Below the pieces are notes generated by a model. It did no database searches. It worked only from the letters and a program-made list of their open reading frames with translations, and was not told where the DNA came from. Both the position numbers and the translations under genes were made by a program. Positions 14,529 through 22,524 of a stretch of 22,524 nt of DNA are shown here, piece by piece. This DNA comes from Candidatus Poribacteria bacterium (GTDB taxonomy: Bacteria; Poribacteria; WGA-4E; UBA9662): NCBI GenBank assembly GCA_002729015.1, contig PBVO01000059.1:41642-64165 (forward strand). The letters are read 5' to 3'. Position 1 is the first letter of the stretch; each line of letters begins with the position of its first letter.

Positions 14529-15197
14529 GTGACCTATCTTGTCAAACTCTGTGGTACAACTACAGTAGATGATGCGCAAATGGCTGTTGACTATGGAGCC
14601 CATTACTCTGGGCTTGTAGTTGAGGTCTCTTTTTCAGAACGTTCTATAACAGTAGATCAAGCAAAACAATTACGTCAGCAAACCTTGATCCCAACTGTAG
14701 TGTTATTTTTTGACCAAACAACAGATTGGATTTTATCTGCAGTTGACAGGATTTCCCCATTTGCCGTTCAACTTTTAGGCTACGAATCCCCGGCCCAAGT
14801 AAATGAGTTGAAAAAAAATACTGAGGTTGAGATATGGAAATCTTTGTTCATGCCAGTCGGTAAGACTACTAATGCTGCTGAATTGACAGGACAGGCAATA
14901 AGTTACGTAGATGCTGGAGCTAACTCGATCTTATTGGATACTGTTGATTTAAGCCAAAATCGGTTTGGTGGTACTGGAAAGACAGCGGACTGGGAGGTTG
15001 CGGCAGAGATTACAAAAAACTGTCCGTTGCCAGTTTTTCTATCCGGCGGTCTCAATCAACAGAATGTAGCGGAGGCTATCCGAGTCGTGCAACCTAGCGG
15101 CATAGATTTATGCTCCGGGGTAGAAATGTCCAGAGGTAAAAGAGATAGAGAAAAGGTAAGAGGCCTAATGGCTGAAGTTGAACGAGTGACTAGGTAA
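14529..15197 (+). CDS. trpF: Phosphoribosylanthranilate isomerase (TrpF) homologue
   Basis: Probable cytoplasmic TIM-barrel isomerase of tryptophan synthesis, converting N-(5-phosphoribosyl)anthranilate to its ribulose form. At 222 aa it is a normal TrpF length. The catalytic Cys8 lies in KLCGTT and the general-acid Asp137 in SILLDTVD. GGTGKTADW (147-155), LSGGLNQQNV and the SGIDLCSGVEMSRGKRD end are the phosphate-binding and closing signatures. The usual G-F-x-F-x-x-S-P-R segment is altered to LVVEVSFSERS, so a shifted substrate is conceivable. The start is GTG: TAG sits directly before it in frame, and GGAGG lies at 14513-14517. No other trp gene is near; it follows a nucleoside transporter. 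Its last eight bases overlap the convergent isomerase gene. Confidence 0.82.
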   Translation: MTYLVKLCGTTTVDDAQMAVDYGAHYSGLVVEVSFSERSITVDQAKQLRQQTLIPTVVLFFDQTTDWILSAVDRISPFAVQLLGYESPAQVNELKKNTEVEIWKSLFMPVGKTTNAAELTGQAISYVDAGANSILLDTVDLSQNRFGGTGKTADWEVAAEITKNCPLPVFLSGGLNQQNVAEAIRVVQPSGIDLCSGVEMSRGKRDREKVRGLMAEVERVTR

Positions 15198-16026
15198 TTG
15201 TAATGTTATTGTTCTCAGCTACCGACCGAATGTATTTGGCTGCCATCCTATATTCTTCAGCAGTTGGTAAATGTTCCAACATAAGGGGGGTATCCGCGGG
15301 CAGCTTATCCAACTCTGTTAGAAAGGATACGTAGTCAAGTTGTCCTAGTCCTGGCCGGGTTTCATCTAGATGGACCGTAAGGCTAGATGATAGGATAATG
15401 TCTTTCCCATGGCAGCTTTTAATTTTCGGACCAAGCATTTCAAAACACTTTCGAATTAGGTCTCCTGTCGAAAAATAGCGGGCTGGGCTATTAATAATAT
15501 TTACAGGATCAAGATGAACTGCAAAACGAGACCGATCTATGGCTTCAATTAATTGCACGTAACTTTCTGGGCTGTCAGGAAATATCCAGGGCATCATTTC
15601 CAAAGTGTAATATGTGTGGATAGGTTGTACGTAGTCTATGATTTCTTGGGTCGTTTCTACGATTAGATCGAAAGTTTCAGGCAACAGATTCTCAGCAAAT
15701 GGACCATCCCATTTATCTCCCCTAGCCCCAGCAATGTTAACACAGCAAAATGCTTTCATCCTGTCAGCATGGGCCAAGGATTCTTTGCATTTTTGAATAG
15801 CAGTTTCTTTTTCCTTAACATCAGTACTAATAGGGTTACTCCAAGCACCTACTTCTGCGATGACAATATTGTTTTCTTTGGCTGCTGTCACATATTCTTG
15901 AACTTCACGTTCACTAGCGGAGGAACTGACTGGGCAATAAGCGGCACTGTAACCATGATTCTTTACTAACTTGATCCAACTATCTGCATCTATTGATTCA
16001 CCAAAGAGTGGTCCACCAAGTCTCAT
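15190..16026 (-). CDS. Sugar phosphate isomerase/epimerase (TIM barrel)
   Basis: Probably a metal-dependent sugar or polyol isomerase/epimerase of the xylose-isomerase-like TIM-barrel (AP endonuclease 2) superfamily. At 278 aa it is a typical single-domain member. The four metal ligands are recognisable: Glu143 (YYTLEMM), Asp173 (VHLDPVN), His206 (SCHGKD) and Glu251 (MLEHL). Residue GLGQLDY (about 226-232) is also a family mark. A GAGG site nine bases ahead supports ATG 16026. It is the last gene of the leftward group: the hydrolase ends 39 bases upstream, and its stop overlaps the trpF 3' end. Substrate unknown; the neighbouring hydrolase suggests a carbohydrate or aglycone product. Confidence 0.86.
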   Translation of the reverse strand: MRLGGPLFGESIDADSWIKLVKNHGYSAAYCPVSSSASEREVQEYVTAAKENNIVIAEVGAWSNPISTDVKEKETAIQKCKESLAHADRMKAFCCVNIAGARGDKWDGPFAENLLPETFDLIVETTQEIIDYVQPIHTYYTLEMMPWIFPDSPESYVQLIEAIDRSRFAVHLDPVNIINSPARYFSTGDLIRKCFEMLGPKIKSCHGKDIILSSSLTVHLDETRPGLGQLDYVSFLTELDKLPADTPLMLEHLPTAEEYRMAAKYIRSVAENNNITIT

Positions 16027-16065
16027 TAGAGTTTCCCTCGCTTTTCTGAAGTTAAAATATACTGT

Positions 16066-17850
16066 TTAGCCTGTGGGTAATTTTGAGTTCATGTGCCCCA
16101 ATAAATCAAAGCAAAACAACGTCGGACACTGCTCATATTCTATTTCTTTGTCGATCAAATCTCGGAGGCTTAATAACTGATCTTTTGCAATGTTATTTTC
16201 TAAGTGCCCGGAGTAAAGTTGTTTCGCTAGTTGAGCAATAATCCCTGTAACTTTCCCTTTACTCTCTAAGATTAGTTGCTCAGATTTGTAAACATAACGA
16301 TACCACTCTAGTATGGATACTAATTGAGCTACTTGAAAACCTAAAGCCCGAAGACCAGAAGTTGAAAGTAACATGGACGTATGATAAACCGACATTCCAG
16401 TGGGTATAACCTGACCAGTAAGAAATAATTCAACGGCTAAGACTGAGTTGCCCATATTTAAATGATTTTCGATTTCAGTAATCATTGACGTGAATCCCTG
16501 GTCCGCGATTAGTATTATTGTATTATTATCTCTTGTGTCTCTTTCTGGCTTAAATTGGCAAAAAGCAGCTAGCAAGCCATTATCAAAAATTAACTGCCCC
16601 CCCTTGTCTTTCTGATGGGTCAGTTCGACTCGGCTCACTGAGGTTGATTGATAACGGAGGATATGTTGCAGTTTTGGAGGCAATTGGCTTGCTTCCAATT
16701 TTTTTTGATACATAATTTTGTTAGCTATTGTTTTAAAATTAGCCGTTTTATCAGGTAAGCCAACAACTAAGTCCTCAAAAGACAAAACCTCACTTTCTAA
16801 TTCTAGGCCACCATCCTGAATTATTGGCAAATCAAAGTGCTTACACAGAAAATGGTACAGTTGTTTACGATTATCTTCGTCGTAATTATGAGTTCCAGGA
16901 CTAATGTTTTTGTAAAAAACGAAGTTATTTGAAGTTCGGTAAATCGACTTTACTGAGTCGTAAATGGCTGGCTTAGCACGGTCAGCTACAAAACAACAAT
17001 CATCTTGGTGATTGTAAATTAATAAGGCTGGCCGAGGAGATAAAAGAGCCGTCAAGTGAGTATAATCAGCCAAGGTCAGTAAATCATTTGGGTTCTGTTC
17101 CAAATCGCCAATATCACTAGCATGGGTTAACCGGTTAGAAATATCGATGTACCCGGCATTAGGTATAGCCACTGAAATTCGCTGATCCAAGGCACTCAAA
17201 AAAATTGTTTGCCATCCCCCTCCAGAAAGACCCGTCATAGCAATTTTCTTTTTGATGACAAATGGATGTTCCCATAGAAAATCTAATCCACCTCGCATTG
17301 CTAGATAGAAAACAGATAAACCACTAACTCCACATAAATCTAAATAGGCTAATCGATTATGTGTGTAGTTAGGATCTGTTAGTTCGCCAAAGGATAACCA
17401 CTCTAGATGCAGGGTCATAATACCCCGTTTGGCAAGGTTAATACATCGTCGTTGAACAAATTCTATCGATTTACCAAGGGGACCAACATGGCCATTAACA
17501 CTAAGTACAGCTGGCCTCAGTTTATGTAATTTAGGTAAGTGTGGTTGGTAAAGTAAAGCTGGAATCCAAAAGTCTGGCAAAATTTCCAGACGCAGTTTTT
17601 CGATCTGATAACCGTTATCTGTTTCTATACAATCAATCGTTTCAACCTTTGTTGGGAAGGTTCGCCAATCCGGTGGAGTACCTCGAAAAACAATCTGATC
17701 TAGAATGGTTTTTCGAAGTTTATTTGCTTCTTCTGGTTTCCAATGTGACGGGTTAAACGCAACTGCCGACTTATGAATTAGCTGATGGACAGCCGAACGC
17801 AACCCATCAGCGTCCACATTAACCGATTTTATGATATGTTGAATATCCAT
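16066..17850 (-). CDS. Two-domain alpha/beta hydrolase, acetyl-xylan-esterase-like
   Basis: Predicted serine hydrolase. Residues about 90-335 are an alpha/beta-hydrolase domain: SVNGHVGPLGK near 117, nucleophile Ser209 in TGLSGGGW, acid Asp283 or Asp284 in NHQDDCCF, and His321 in SPGTHNYDED. Residues about 395-594 look like a second alpha/beta fold without a nucleophile elbow, as in large esterase-like proteins of several environmental phyla. The N-terminal 90 residues have no signal peptide, so it would be cytoplasmic. The best family match I can name is acetyl xylan/carbohydrate esterase-like; real substrates may be other esters. A weak AAGAG lies before ATG 17850, only five bases after the subtilase stop, showing tight operon packing. 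Confidence 0.8.
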   Translation of the reverse strand: MDIQHIIKSVNVDADGLRSAVHQLIHKSAVAFNPSHWKPEEANKLRKTILDQIVFRGTPPDWRTFPTKVETIDCIETDNGYQIEKLRLEILPDFWIPALLYQPHLPKLHKLRPAVLSVNGHVGPLGKSIEFVQRRCINLAKRGIMTLHLEWLSFGELTDPNYTHNRLAYLDLCGVSGLSVFYLAMRGGLDFLWEHPFVIKKKIAMTGLSGGGWQTIFLSALDQRISVAIPNAGYIDISNRLTHASDIGDLEQNPNDLLTLADYTHLTALLSPRPALLIYNHQDDCCFVADRAKPAIYDSVKSIYRTSNNFVFYKNISPGTHNYDEDNRKQLYHFLCKHFDLPIIQDGGLELESEVLSFEDLVVGLPDKTANFKTIANKIMYQKKLEASQLPPKLQHILRYQSTSVSRVELTHQKDKGGQLIFDNGLLAAFCQFKPERDTRDNNTIILIADQGFTSMITEIENHLNMGNSVLAVELFLTGQVIPTGMSVYHTSMLLSTSGLRALGFQVAQLVSILEWYRYVYKSEQLILESKGKVTGIIAQLAKQLYSGHLENNIAKDQLLSLRDLIDKEIEYEQCPTLFCFDLLGHMNSKLPTG

Positions 17851-17855
17851 TTAAT

Positions 17856-19670
17856 TTACTCTTGAAGAGTCATTTTCATTGCTGGGTAAATTTTACCATC
17901 GACTGAAAGTACTGCGAAGTAATTACCACTAGTAATAGCCTGACCTGATTTATCGCGACCATCCCAGTAAACGGCTTGATTCGTATCTAGGTAATCTCCA
18001 GCAGCACATTCACCAACTCGCAGTTTTTGGACTAAATAGCCCGCAAAATCATAGATGCTAATTTGGACATTTCCATTAGTAGGTAAGGAAAACGGAATCC
18101 ATGTTTCGGCATTGAAGGGATTGGGATAATTTGGCCTAATTAATGGTGATTTGATTCGACCAAATAGAGTCTTTAGAAATTTTTTTTCATCAACGGGAAT
18201 CGGTTCTGGTTGGCCCACATGAAGAAATTTATCTAGTAGCGACTGATGAGCCAATTCGGCACGAACTATACCATAACCAACTTCGTTATTAGGTTGAGCT
18301 GAATTACTTGCCGTATTACGAAGTATGGATACTAGATCAGTAGCTGCAACTCTTGGAAAAGCCTGAATCAACAGGGCAGCCACCCCAGAAATTAAAGGTG
18401 CCGAAAGCGATGTACCACGATGATTAGTAGCAAAACCAAATTGACTACGTGGCCGGATGCTAGCAATTCCCTCACCCAAAGCTACCAAGTCAGGTTTAAT
18501 TCTACCATCCGCTGTAGGACCCGGCGAACTGAAAACAGAACGTTTTCCCCAACGATTGATAGAGCCAACGGCTAAAACATCAAATCCATCTGCTGGGACT
18601 GTGACACGACCTTTCAGGCCAAGTCTTTGATCCTCGGGTAATTTCGCCCCCAAATTTCCACTAGCACTGATAACAAGTACTCCTTTTTCTAATGCTATAT
18701 TAGCTGCTATGGTAACTTTAGATGTTTTACCGTCGAGATCTGAAAAGCTATACCAATTAGCGTAACCAAGCGAGCTATTGACTACTTGGGCACCTTTTTG
18801 CTCTAACCATTCAAGCCCGGCGATCCACCAATCCTCCTCAATCTGACGTTCAAAGTCAATACCCTTATGCCAATTTTTTTCAGTTTTAGCTAACAAGTAT
18901 TTTGCCTGAGGAGCTAGACCAACCAATTGCCGCGGTGTGTTAGCTGCCAAAACACCCAAAATAATTGACCCATGATCAGATTGACCAACATCATCCTGAT
19001 CTGGTTCGTCCTTGGTTATAGGATCATTATTAACAAAATCCCATTGGTCTAGTACCTCAATTTTATTTAGTGATTGGTGGCTTAGATCAAAACCAGTATC
19101 TAGTATGCCAATTACGACTGTTTTACCCCAATATCCTTTTTTGTGTAAAAAGTCAGCTTGCAGGTGTTCGACCTGTTTTTTTGCCAAACCATATTCAATT
19201 GAATTCTCTTTTTCTTCCTTGCTAGGAGCAGAAAAGATATTGTGCTTTTGATTCAGCCATACTGGTGTTTCAACTATATTTCTGTAACTTCGAACCGGTT
19301 CAATTGATTTTACAAAAGGTAAAGATAAAATTGATTGGTGACTCTCAGATGGGATGTTTGCAGAAACGGCATTTAACCATCGACTTTGGTGGTAAATTTT
19401 AGCGCCCTGATCTTTGATGGTTGATAGATAGAATGATAGGATTGGCTCATCAAGGAATTTGACAGGACTCAGACTTTGATTATCTATCCCCTTATCCGAA
19501 AAGAATACCCAAGCCTTCAAACTGATCGAGGTTTGTGTTCTTTCGGTAGAACTAACTGTTGGACTCGACCAAAGGATAGGATTTGCAAAAAAACAGATAA
19601 CCCCAAATCGGAAAAATAGAAATGAGAGTCGAGGAAACAGTAATGTATTGAAAGGCCATAGAAAAGCCAT
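17856..19670 (-). CDS. Secreted subtilisin-like serine protease (S8) with C-terminal sorting-type domain
   Basis: Secreted or surface protease. A hydrophobic N-terminal segment (about 4-36) is a probable signal peptide; residues about 75-130 look like an inhibitor I9-type propeptide. The catalytic set is complete: Asp191 (ILDTGFD), His233 (SDHGSIILG), Asn339 (SASGN) and Ser421 (RGTSLSAP). HGSIILG replaces the common HGTHVAG, as in a Bacteroidetes-type subgroup with VGLAPQAKYLLAKTE. Residues about 510-604 form a FlgD/type-IX-sorting-like beta module starting NYPNPFNAETWIPF and ending in DGR-x-x-x-G and SGNYFAVL. The start ATG overlaps the stop of the 123-aa gene by one base, so translation is coupled. 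At 604 aa it is typical for this architecture. Confidence 0.92.
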   Translation of the reverse strand: MAFLWPFNTLLFPRLSFLFFRFGVICFFANPILWSSPTVSSTERTQTSISLKAWVFFSDKGIDNQSLSPVKFLDEPILSFYLSTIKDQGAKIYHQSRWLNAVSANIPSESHQSILSLPFVKSIEPVRSYRNIVETPVWLNQKHNIFSAPSKEEKENSIEYGLAKKQVEHLQADFLHKKGYWGKTVVIGILDTGFDLSHQSLNKIEVLDQWDFVNNDPITKDEPDQDDVGQSDHGSIILGVLAANTPRQLVGLAPQAKYLLAKTEKNWHKGIDFERQIEEDWWIAGLEWLEQKGAQVVNSSLGYANWYSFSDLDGKTSKVTIAANIALEKGVLVISASGNLGAKLPEDQRLGLKGRVTVPADGFDVLAVGSINRWGKRSVFSSPGPTADGRIKPDLVALGEGIASIRPRSQFGFATNHRGTSLSAPLISGVAALLIQAFPRVAATDLVSILRNTASNSAQPNNEVGYGIVRAELAHQSLLDKFLHVGQPEPIPVDEKKFLKTLFGRIKSPLIRPNYPNPFNAETWIPFSLPTNGNVQISIYDFAGYLVQKLRVGECAAGDYLDTNQAVYWDGRDKSGQAITSGNYFAVLSVDGKIYPAMKMTLQE

Positions 19671-20041
19671 TAATCATTCTCTATCATAGGCTGCGGCAAG
19701 GCTCGCTCAACTAGGTCAATGTCTTCTTTGTCCTTTATCACAGAACCTTGCGGAGGATTGACGGGCTCCTTAAGATTAGATAGACTTATAACTGACTCCG
19801 ACATTTTGGCAAACTCGATGAGCAATAATTTACCGACTTCAAACAGCAAAGGGAAGTCTTCTTCATGTGCAAATACGTAATTGACCTCTTGAATTTTTTC
19901 GATAAAATCTGCGCTCGAGTGCTCGCCATCTCCCAGCTCGGTATTTTGCAAAATTGATCGTAGATATCGTGGGAGTTGATATACCCAATCTCCCGACTTC
20001 ATGGTAGGGAAGGAAGAATTGGCAATTTCATTAGTTCCCAT
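19670..20041 (-). CDS. 123-aa protein of unknown function, coupled to the subtilase
   Basis: Not recognised. It is acidic, likely helical, with no signal peptide or membrane segment, so probably cytoplasmic. A conserved-looking segment runs from about 14 to 95 (MKSGDWVYQLPRYLRSILQ start), and the tail is proline- and acid-rich. Its stop and the subtilase start share one base (TAATG on the minus strand), which usually means linked expression. It could be a regulator, chaperone or unrelated passenger; no evidence chooses. No Shine-Dalgarno site is obvious before its ATG, which lies 33 bases after the dehydrogenase stop. Small size makes the call itself less certain, but the exact overlap argues it is real. 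Confidence 0.55.
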   Translation of the reverse strand: MGTNEIANSSFPTMKSGDWVYQLPRYLRSILQNTELGDGEHSSADFIEKIQEVNYVFAHEEDFPLLFEVGKLLLIEFAKMSESVISLSNLKEPVNPPQGSVIKDKEDIDLVERALPQPMIEND

Positions 20042-20074
20042 GATTGCTATATCGTGTAAGAGACTGCGTTACCA

Positions 20075-21043
20075 CTAAAAACCCCGTTTTTTGTGAACTA
20101 GGTTTTTAAGCTCATAATCACCTCGGACAAACCGTTTTAGATTTTCGAAAAAAATTTGGGTAACGTATTGACCTTCAAGTTGGGTTCCACCAGCTATATG
20201 TGGGGTAATTAACATATTTTCAAGATCCCACAAATCGCTGCTAGTTGATAATGGTTCTGGGCTGAAAACATCCGAAGCTGCAGCAAATAAATGACCATCT
20301 TTCAAAGCTTTGGAAAGAGCATCTTGATCAACAATTCCCCCACGGGACATTATGACTAACATAGCAGAAGTTTTCATTTCAGCTAACTCTTCTGTGCCAA
20401 TCATGGCTTTTGTTTGATCAGTGTAAGGGACCATAATCACTACGTAGTCAGAAGTTTGAAGAAGGTCGCTGAGTTGATCAATCCCCCACAGATGATCAAC
20501 ATATTCCGGCTTATCACTAGGAAACATATCGACAGCTACGATCCTCATATCGAATGCGAAGGCTCGTCTTGCCAATGCACGACCTGAAGCACCGAAACCG
20601 ATTATCCCCATTGTACTTCCAGTTAATTCTCTCATGTTGCTTCGAATATATCGATGCTCGCTCCACTGCCTGGTATTTTGGCTTTGAATACACTTTCGAA
20701 TACCACGAGTAAAGGCAAAAATCATTCCCATTGCACTTTCCGCTAGGCAAGCACCATGCGTACCACTAGCACTAGTAAGTAAGATATCGCTATCCACTAA
20801 TCCGGGAATATCCAAATAGTAATTTGTTCCAGAACTAATTGATTGTATCCATTTTAGATTTTTGGCGGCTTCAAGTATTTCTTGGTTTATCCAACCTACC
20901 ATAATATCAACATCAATAACTTGTTGTGCGGCTTCAACATAACTAGTGGAAACCAGAAACTCGACGTCTGAAAATTGGTCTGACAATTCTGGAATAGAGC
21001 TTTCTAAACCCATATCTCCGTTAGGCCCAATTAATACTTTCAT
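20075..21043 (-). CDS. D-2-hydroxyacid dehydrogenase
   Basis: Cytoplasmic NAD(P)-dependent oxidoreductase interconverting 2-hydroxy and 2-keto acids. The cofactor loop GFGASG is at 149-154, followed by Arg234 (MSRGGIVDQ) as substrate-binding Arg, Glu263 (SPEPL) and catalytic His282 (TPHIAGG), the classic Arg-Glu-His triad. At 322 aa it is normal length. Asp171 in VAVDMFPS, at the end of the second strand, favours NAD+ over NADP+, which is inference. AAGGA lies five bases before ATG 21043. uvrC ends 57 bases upstream on the same strand. The acid used (for example glycerate, glyoxylate-derived or phosphoglycerate-like) cannot be told; serA is unlikely because the regulatory C-terminal domain is missing. 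Confidence 0.93.
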   Translation of the reverse strand: MKVLIGPNGDMGLESSIPELSDQFSDVEFLVSTSYVEAAQQVIDVDIMVGWINQEILEAAKNLKWIQSISSGTNYYLDIPGLVDSDILLTSASGTHGACLAESAMGMIFAFTRGIRKCIQSQNTRQWSEHRYIRSNMRELTGSTMGIIGFGASGRALARRAFAFDMRIVAVDMFPSDKPEYVDHLWGIDQLSDLLQTSDYVVIMVPYTDQTKAMIGTEELAEMKTSAMLVIMSRGGIVDQDALSKALKDGHLFAAASDVFSPEPLSTSSDLWDLENMLITPHIAGGTQLEGQYVTQIFFENLKRFVRGDYELKNLVHKKRGF

Positions 21044-21100
21044 AAAATTCCTTACTTATCTTTTCCTAATATCTACTGATAGCAAAAATCGTCAGCCACT

Positions 21101-22524
21101 TTATGTTCCTGACTCGTGGAAATAATGATATATATTTTCTGCCACTTTCAGGTCAATTTGGCTGATGCTAAGTAGATCATTAATACTCGCTTTTTGAATT
21201 TGTTCAATTGATCCAAAGTGGGAAAGTAGAGCTTGTTTCCTTTTTTCACCCACCAATGGGATTTGGGTTAAAATCGATTTTTTTAAAGCTAATCGTCTCA
21301 GTTTTCGATGATAATTGAGAGCAAAACGATGTGCTTCATTCCGCAAGCGTTGTATGAGATGCAACGTAGGATTATTATGCCTTAATACTATAGGCATTGA
21401 TCGATTTGGAATAAAGATATGTTCGTTTTTCTTTGCTAAACCAATGATTGGTAGGTCCGCCAATTCGAGCTCATTGAGAACTTGACATGCCGCATTAAGT
21501 TGACCTTTACCGCCATCAATCAGTATCAAATCGGGGAGATTATGACCTCGAAATGATTTATTAAACCTCCGTCGAATGACTTCTTTCATCATTTTTACAT
21601 CATTTTGACCTTTAACTGTTTTAATCCGAAACCGGCGGTATTCCGAGTATTTGGGCTGGCCTTCGACCGCTACTACCATCGAGGCTACGGGTAATTGATC
21701 ACCTAAGTTGGAAATATCGAATCCCTCAATCCGTTTGGGGGTTTTTGGCAGATTCAGTAGTTCTTGGAGGTCTTCTAACAGATCTATTTTGTCTGATAAT
21801 CTGGATTGTCCATCAACTACTGTAGCATCTTTTTTTTCTAAAATTAGCTGGGCATTTTTCTGAGCTAGGCTTATGAGTTGTTGTTTTCGTCCTCGTTTTG
21901 GTACTTGTAATTTCACTTTGCTTGTCAATTTGCCCTCGGTCAATTGATTACGCCTTACGGTTAACCACTCTTGGATTGTATCAAATGAGTCAATTTCAGT
22001 TGGTAAGATAATGAATTTAGGGATAAATGCGGCCTCAGAATAGTGCTGCTGAATAAATGCTGTAAGAGATTCAGATAACCAAGTGTCTGATTGAGTAATA
22101 ATATTAGAAAGAAAATATGTTTCTCTATCTACTAATGAACCGTTCCTCACAAGCATTAGTATCACACACATTTGTCTGCCAGATCGGGCGATTCCGAGAA
22201 TGTCTTCATCTTCTGCCATTGGATCTTCAACGTTTTGTGGGTTAATGGCCTGTTGAATAGTTGTGATTTGGTCTCGATATTTGGCTGCATTCTCAAAATC
22301 AAGATCTGCTACGGCAGTCTCCATTTTTTGAACTAGGCTTTTTATGACAGAAGTAGTATTTCCATTGAAGAATCGCATCATATTTTTGACGACCTTTTCA
22401 TACTCTTCCGGCATTACCAAATCTGCGCAAGGCCCACCACATCTACCGATATGATAATCTAGGCAGACTCGATGATTATTACCAGATGGTTTCAGGTCCA
22501 AATCACAAGTACGAACGGGAAAAA
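21101..22524 (-). CDS. uvrC: Excinuclease ABC subunit C (5' end cut by the window edge)
   Basis: Nucleotide excision repair endonuclease that makes both cuts around a DNA lesion with UvrA and UvrB. The fragment starts mid-protein: in frame with the window edge it reads FPVRTCDLDLKPS, then RVCLDYHIGRCGGPC, the cysteine region after the GIY-YIG nuclease domain, so that N-terminal domain lies beyond 22524. A TTG at 22501 is open in frame but is not the true start. A UVR motif (DLDFENAAKYRDQI) follows, then the RNase H-like nuclease core with GFDISN, LILIDGGKGQ and NEAHRFAL carrying the catalytic Asp, Asp and His. The helix-hairpin-helix domain is at the end (IPLVGEKRKQALLSHFGS). The C-terminus is complete and ends 57 bases before the dehydrogenase start. 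Confidence 0.97.
   Translation of the reverse strand, partial: FPVRTCDLDLKPSGNNHRVCLDYHIGRCGGPCADLVMPEEYEKVVKNMMRFFNGNTTSVIKSLVQKMETAVADLDFENAAKYRDQITTIQQAINPQNVEDPMAEDEDILGIARSGRQMCVILMLVRNGSLVDRETYFLSNIITQSDTWLSESLTAFIQQHYSEAAFIPKFIILPTEIDSFDTIQEWLTVRRNQLTEGKLTSKVKLQVPKRGRKQQLISLAQKNAQLILEKKDATVVDGQSRLSDKIDLLEDLQELLNLPKTPKRIEGFDISNLGDQLPVASMVVAVEGQPKYSEYRRFRIKTVKGQNDVKMMKEVIRRRFNKSFRGHNLPDLILIDGGKGQLNAACQVLNELELADLPIIGLAKKNEHIFIPNRSMPIVLRHNNPTLHLIQRLRNEAHRFALNYHRKLRRLALKKSILTQIPLVGEKRKQALLSHFGSIEQIQKASINDLLSISQIDLKVAENIYHYFHESGT

Noticed and set aside
1..22524. CRISPR array, tRNA, rRNA, insertion sequence or prophage
   Set aside because: No spaced repeats, cloverleaf arms, transposase, integrase or phage structural genes were seen on either strand.

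Overview
The window looks like bacterial chromosome from an AT-rich, Gram-negative-type organism: two lipoproteins, an OmpA-family peptidoglycan-binding protein and a secreted protease whose tail matches outer-membrane-secreted proteins. The best lineage hint is a mix of Gfo/Idh/MocA oxidoreductase, phytanoyl-CoA-type dioxygenases (one fused to HEAT repeats), TIM-barrel sugar isomerase, large esterase-like hydrolase, and a subtilase ending in a 'NYPNPFNAETWIPF' module. From memory this mix is typical of Candidatus Poribacteria and nearby marine or sponge-associated lineages; that is inference, since no rRNA or other phylogenetic marker is present. I see no phage, insertion sequence, CRISPR array, tRNA or rRNA.

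Layout. 1-1250: the start of a leftward Gfo/Idh/MocA-like gene (50 bases only) diverges from a rightward OmpA lipoprotein gene, which ends in a 44-bp perfect palindromic terminator. 1362-2974: two overlapping membrane-protein genes resembling accessory genes of cytochrome c maturation clusters. 2976-3581: maf on the minus strand, convergent. 3698-7915: a rightward block of a coiled-coil membrane protein, a dioxygenase with HEAT repeats, a second dioxygenase and an MFS transporter. 8208-10663: argG, then a lipoprotein of unknown role. 10672-12759: a leftward BatA-like VWA membrane protein. 12760-13264: a 505-bp non-coding divergent region with an 18-bp palindrome and a good promoter. 13265-15197: nucleoside transporter plus a TrpF homologue. 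15190-22524: seven leftward genes, in transcription order uvrC (cut by the window edge), D-2-hydroxyacid dehydrogenase, a 123-aa unknown, subtilase, alpha/beta hydrolase and TIM-barrel isomerase (the last four closely packed).

How genes may work together. The dioxygenase/dioxygenase/MFS set could import and oxidise a small molecule. The leftward block pairs a secreted protease with an esterase-like hydrolase and a sugar isomerase, suggesting breakdown of organic polymers, but substrates cannot be read from sequence. The rest is housekeeping: nucleotide-pool cleaning (Maf), arginine synthesis (ArgG), DNA repair (UvrC) and nucleoside uptake (CNT).

Signals. Several promoter candidates share an extended -10 (TGn before the hexamer). 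Start signals are mixed: some genes have clear Shine-Dalgarno sites, while two have promoters so close to the ATG that their mRNAs should be nearly leaderless. TTG or GTG starts are forced by in-frame stops for argG, the BatA-like gene, trpF and the GTG-started membrane protein. The window holds no clearly novel system; the best leads are the dioxygenase/MFS block and the small gene translationally coupled to the subtilase.
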